Shown in pieces: positions 14,917-15,644 of a DNA stretch of 15,644 nucleotides (positions are counted from its first letter, which is position 1; each line of letters opens with the position of its first letter). Source of the DNA: Flavobacteriaceae bacterium (GTDB lineage: Bacteria; Bacteroidota; Bacteroidia; Flavobacteriales; Flavobacteriaceae); assembly GCA_013003145.1 (NCBI GenBank), contig JABDLH010000283.1:1-15644 (forward strand), given 5' to 3'. The position numbers and the translations under genes are program-made. A model generated the notes under the pieces. It was not told the DNA's origin and made no database searches. It was given only the letters and a program-made list of their open reading frames with translations.

Positions 14917-15644
14917 CCTGGTAATTATTATGAGTATGTTGTCTGCGGGCAACCTACTGGCCAATGACCATGAGCTCAAAGGCAAGTATACCAAGGAAAA
15001 GACCATAAAAAAAGACTTTAATGTATCTGCCAGCGGTTTATTAAAAGTGGATAACAGCTACGGTAACCTCGTGCTTACTTCCTGGAACGAAGACAGGATT
15101 GAGATAGAGGTCCACATTAAAACCAATGGTGATAACGAGGAGAAAGTAAAGGAGAAACTCGATGAGATCTCTGTCGAATTTGAACAATCCGGTGACATGG
15201 TCAGTGCCGAGACCTATTTCAATAAAGGAAAAAAATCGGGATGGAACTGGAATTGGGGTGGCAATAAGAACGTGAGCATGCAGGTAAATTACACCATTAA
15301 ATTGCCGGTCAAGCACAACGTCAACCTCAGTAATGACTACGGGGGTATCACCCTGGACCGTATAGACGGGCACGCAAAGATCAGCTGTGATTACGGCAGG
15401 TTAGATCTCGGAGAGCTCAGGGGACGAAAGAACCAATTGTCTTTTGATTACACTTCTAAGTCGACCATCGGATATATCAACAGCGGGACGATTTCCGCAG
15501 ATTACTCCGGTTTCAGCATCGAGAAAGCTGGTGACCTCTCCATTAATGCAGATTATACCAATGCATCGATAGGAAGTATGGAAAACCTGGAATACAGCTG
15601 TGATTACGGGCATATGGACGTAAAGGAAATGAAGAACGTTAAAG
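14897..15644 (+). CDS. Secreted repeat protein with Asp-Tyr solenoid repeats (adhesin-like/DUF4097-like), partial at right edge
   Basis: The frame is open from ATG 14897 to the window end (249 codons plus one base), so the C-terminus is missing. Residues 1-22 (MKTLVFNLVIIMSMLSAGNLLA) form a signal peptide with a likely cut after Ala22. Residues 41-75 form an N-terminal beta unit (KVDNSYGNLVLTSW), followed by a charged helix (79-96) and the Gly/Trp-rich SGWNWNWGG. From residue 146 a repeat begins with D-Y at 147, 165, 184, 202, 219 and 236, each followed by Gly, Thr or Ser. The ~18-residue period is typical of a right-handed beta-helix rung. This resembles DUF4097-type putative adhesins found next to ECF sigma/anti-sigma pairs. 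It overlaps the membrane protein gene by 20 bp and is its operon partner. I infer a periplasmic or surface role, with function unknown. Confidence 0.85.
   Translation, partial: MKTLVFNLVIIMSMLSAGNLLANDHELKGKYTKEKTIKKDFNVSASGLLKVDNSYGNLVLTSWNEDRIEIEVHIKTNGDNEEKVKEKLDEISVEFEQSGDMVSAETYFNKGKKSGWNWNWGGNKNVSMQVNYTIKLPVKHNVNLSNDYGGITLDRIDGHAKISCDYGRLDLGELRGRKNQLSFDYTSKSTIGYINSGTISADYSGFSIEKAGDLSINADYTNASIGSMENLEYSCDYGHMDVKEMKNVK

Noticed and set aside
15041..15613. Open frames on the minus strand opposite the repeat protein
   Set aside because: They are antisense shadows of a clear plus-strand secreted protein with a signal peptide and regular repeats.

Overview
This window looks like a core-genome stretch from a Bacteroidota bacterium, most likely a marine-type member of the Flavobacteriaceae. 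The evidence is the protein character of PyrR/PyrB, Lon, S1 and PPK, the lack of Shine-Dalgarno-like sequences before most starts, and a near-ideal Bacteroidota promoter (TTTG-N19-TAnnTTTG) upstream of the S1 gene. The genus call is not secure. The window is almost fully coding. No gap exceeds 300 bases, and I see no tRNA, rRNA, CRISPR array or mobile element.

Left region (1-7611, all minus strand, transcribed right to left): pyrR, pyrB, a small STAS-like protein, RNase Z (rnz), pdxH, sixA-like phosphohistidine phosphatase, ppk, ppx and an MFS transporter that runs off the left edge. Most junctions are very tight: pyrR-pyrB 3 bp, pyrB-STAS 5 bp, a sixA/ppk TAATG overlap, ppk-ppx 11 bp, ppx-MFS 1 bp. 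The region may be one long or two adjacent operons combining pyrimidine synthesis, tRNA 3' processing, PLP synthesis and polyphosphate turnover. The MFS gene has an in-frame TAG inside a transmembrane region, so it is either a pseudogene or carries a sequence error.

Middle region (7612-11130): rpsA (six S1 domains) is transcribed leftward from a strong promoter with a ~110-nt AU-rich leader and ends at a strong terminator before pyrR. Divergent to it is a small cytoplasmic BON-LysM protein (Kbp/YgaU-like). That gene converges on cmk, and the two share a bidirectional terminator whose loop contains the cmk stop codon.

Right region (11131-15644): lon (minus, with its own terminator) is divergent from a plus-strand three-gene unit. 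The unit contains an ECF sigma factor, a single-pass membrane protein that is probably its anti-sigma factor, and a secreted protein with ~18-residue Asp-Tyr repeats that is cut by the right edge. The three genes overlap one another and look like one envelope-sensing module. This is the least characterised and most interesting part of the window. The 217-bp lon/sigma gap holds a nested inverted repeat, an ECF-type promoter candidate reading right, and a weak -24/-12-like candidate reading left.
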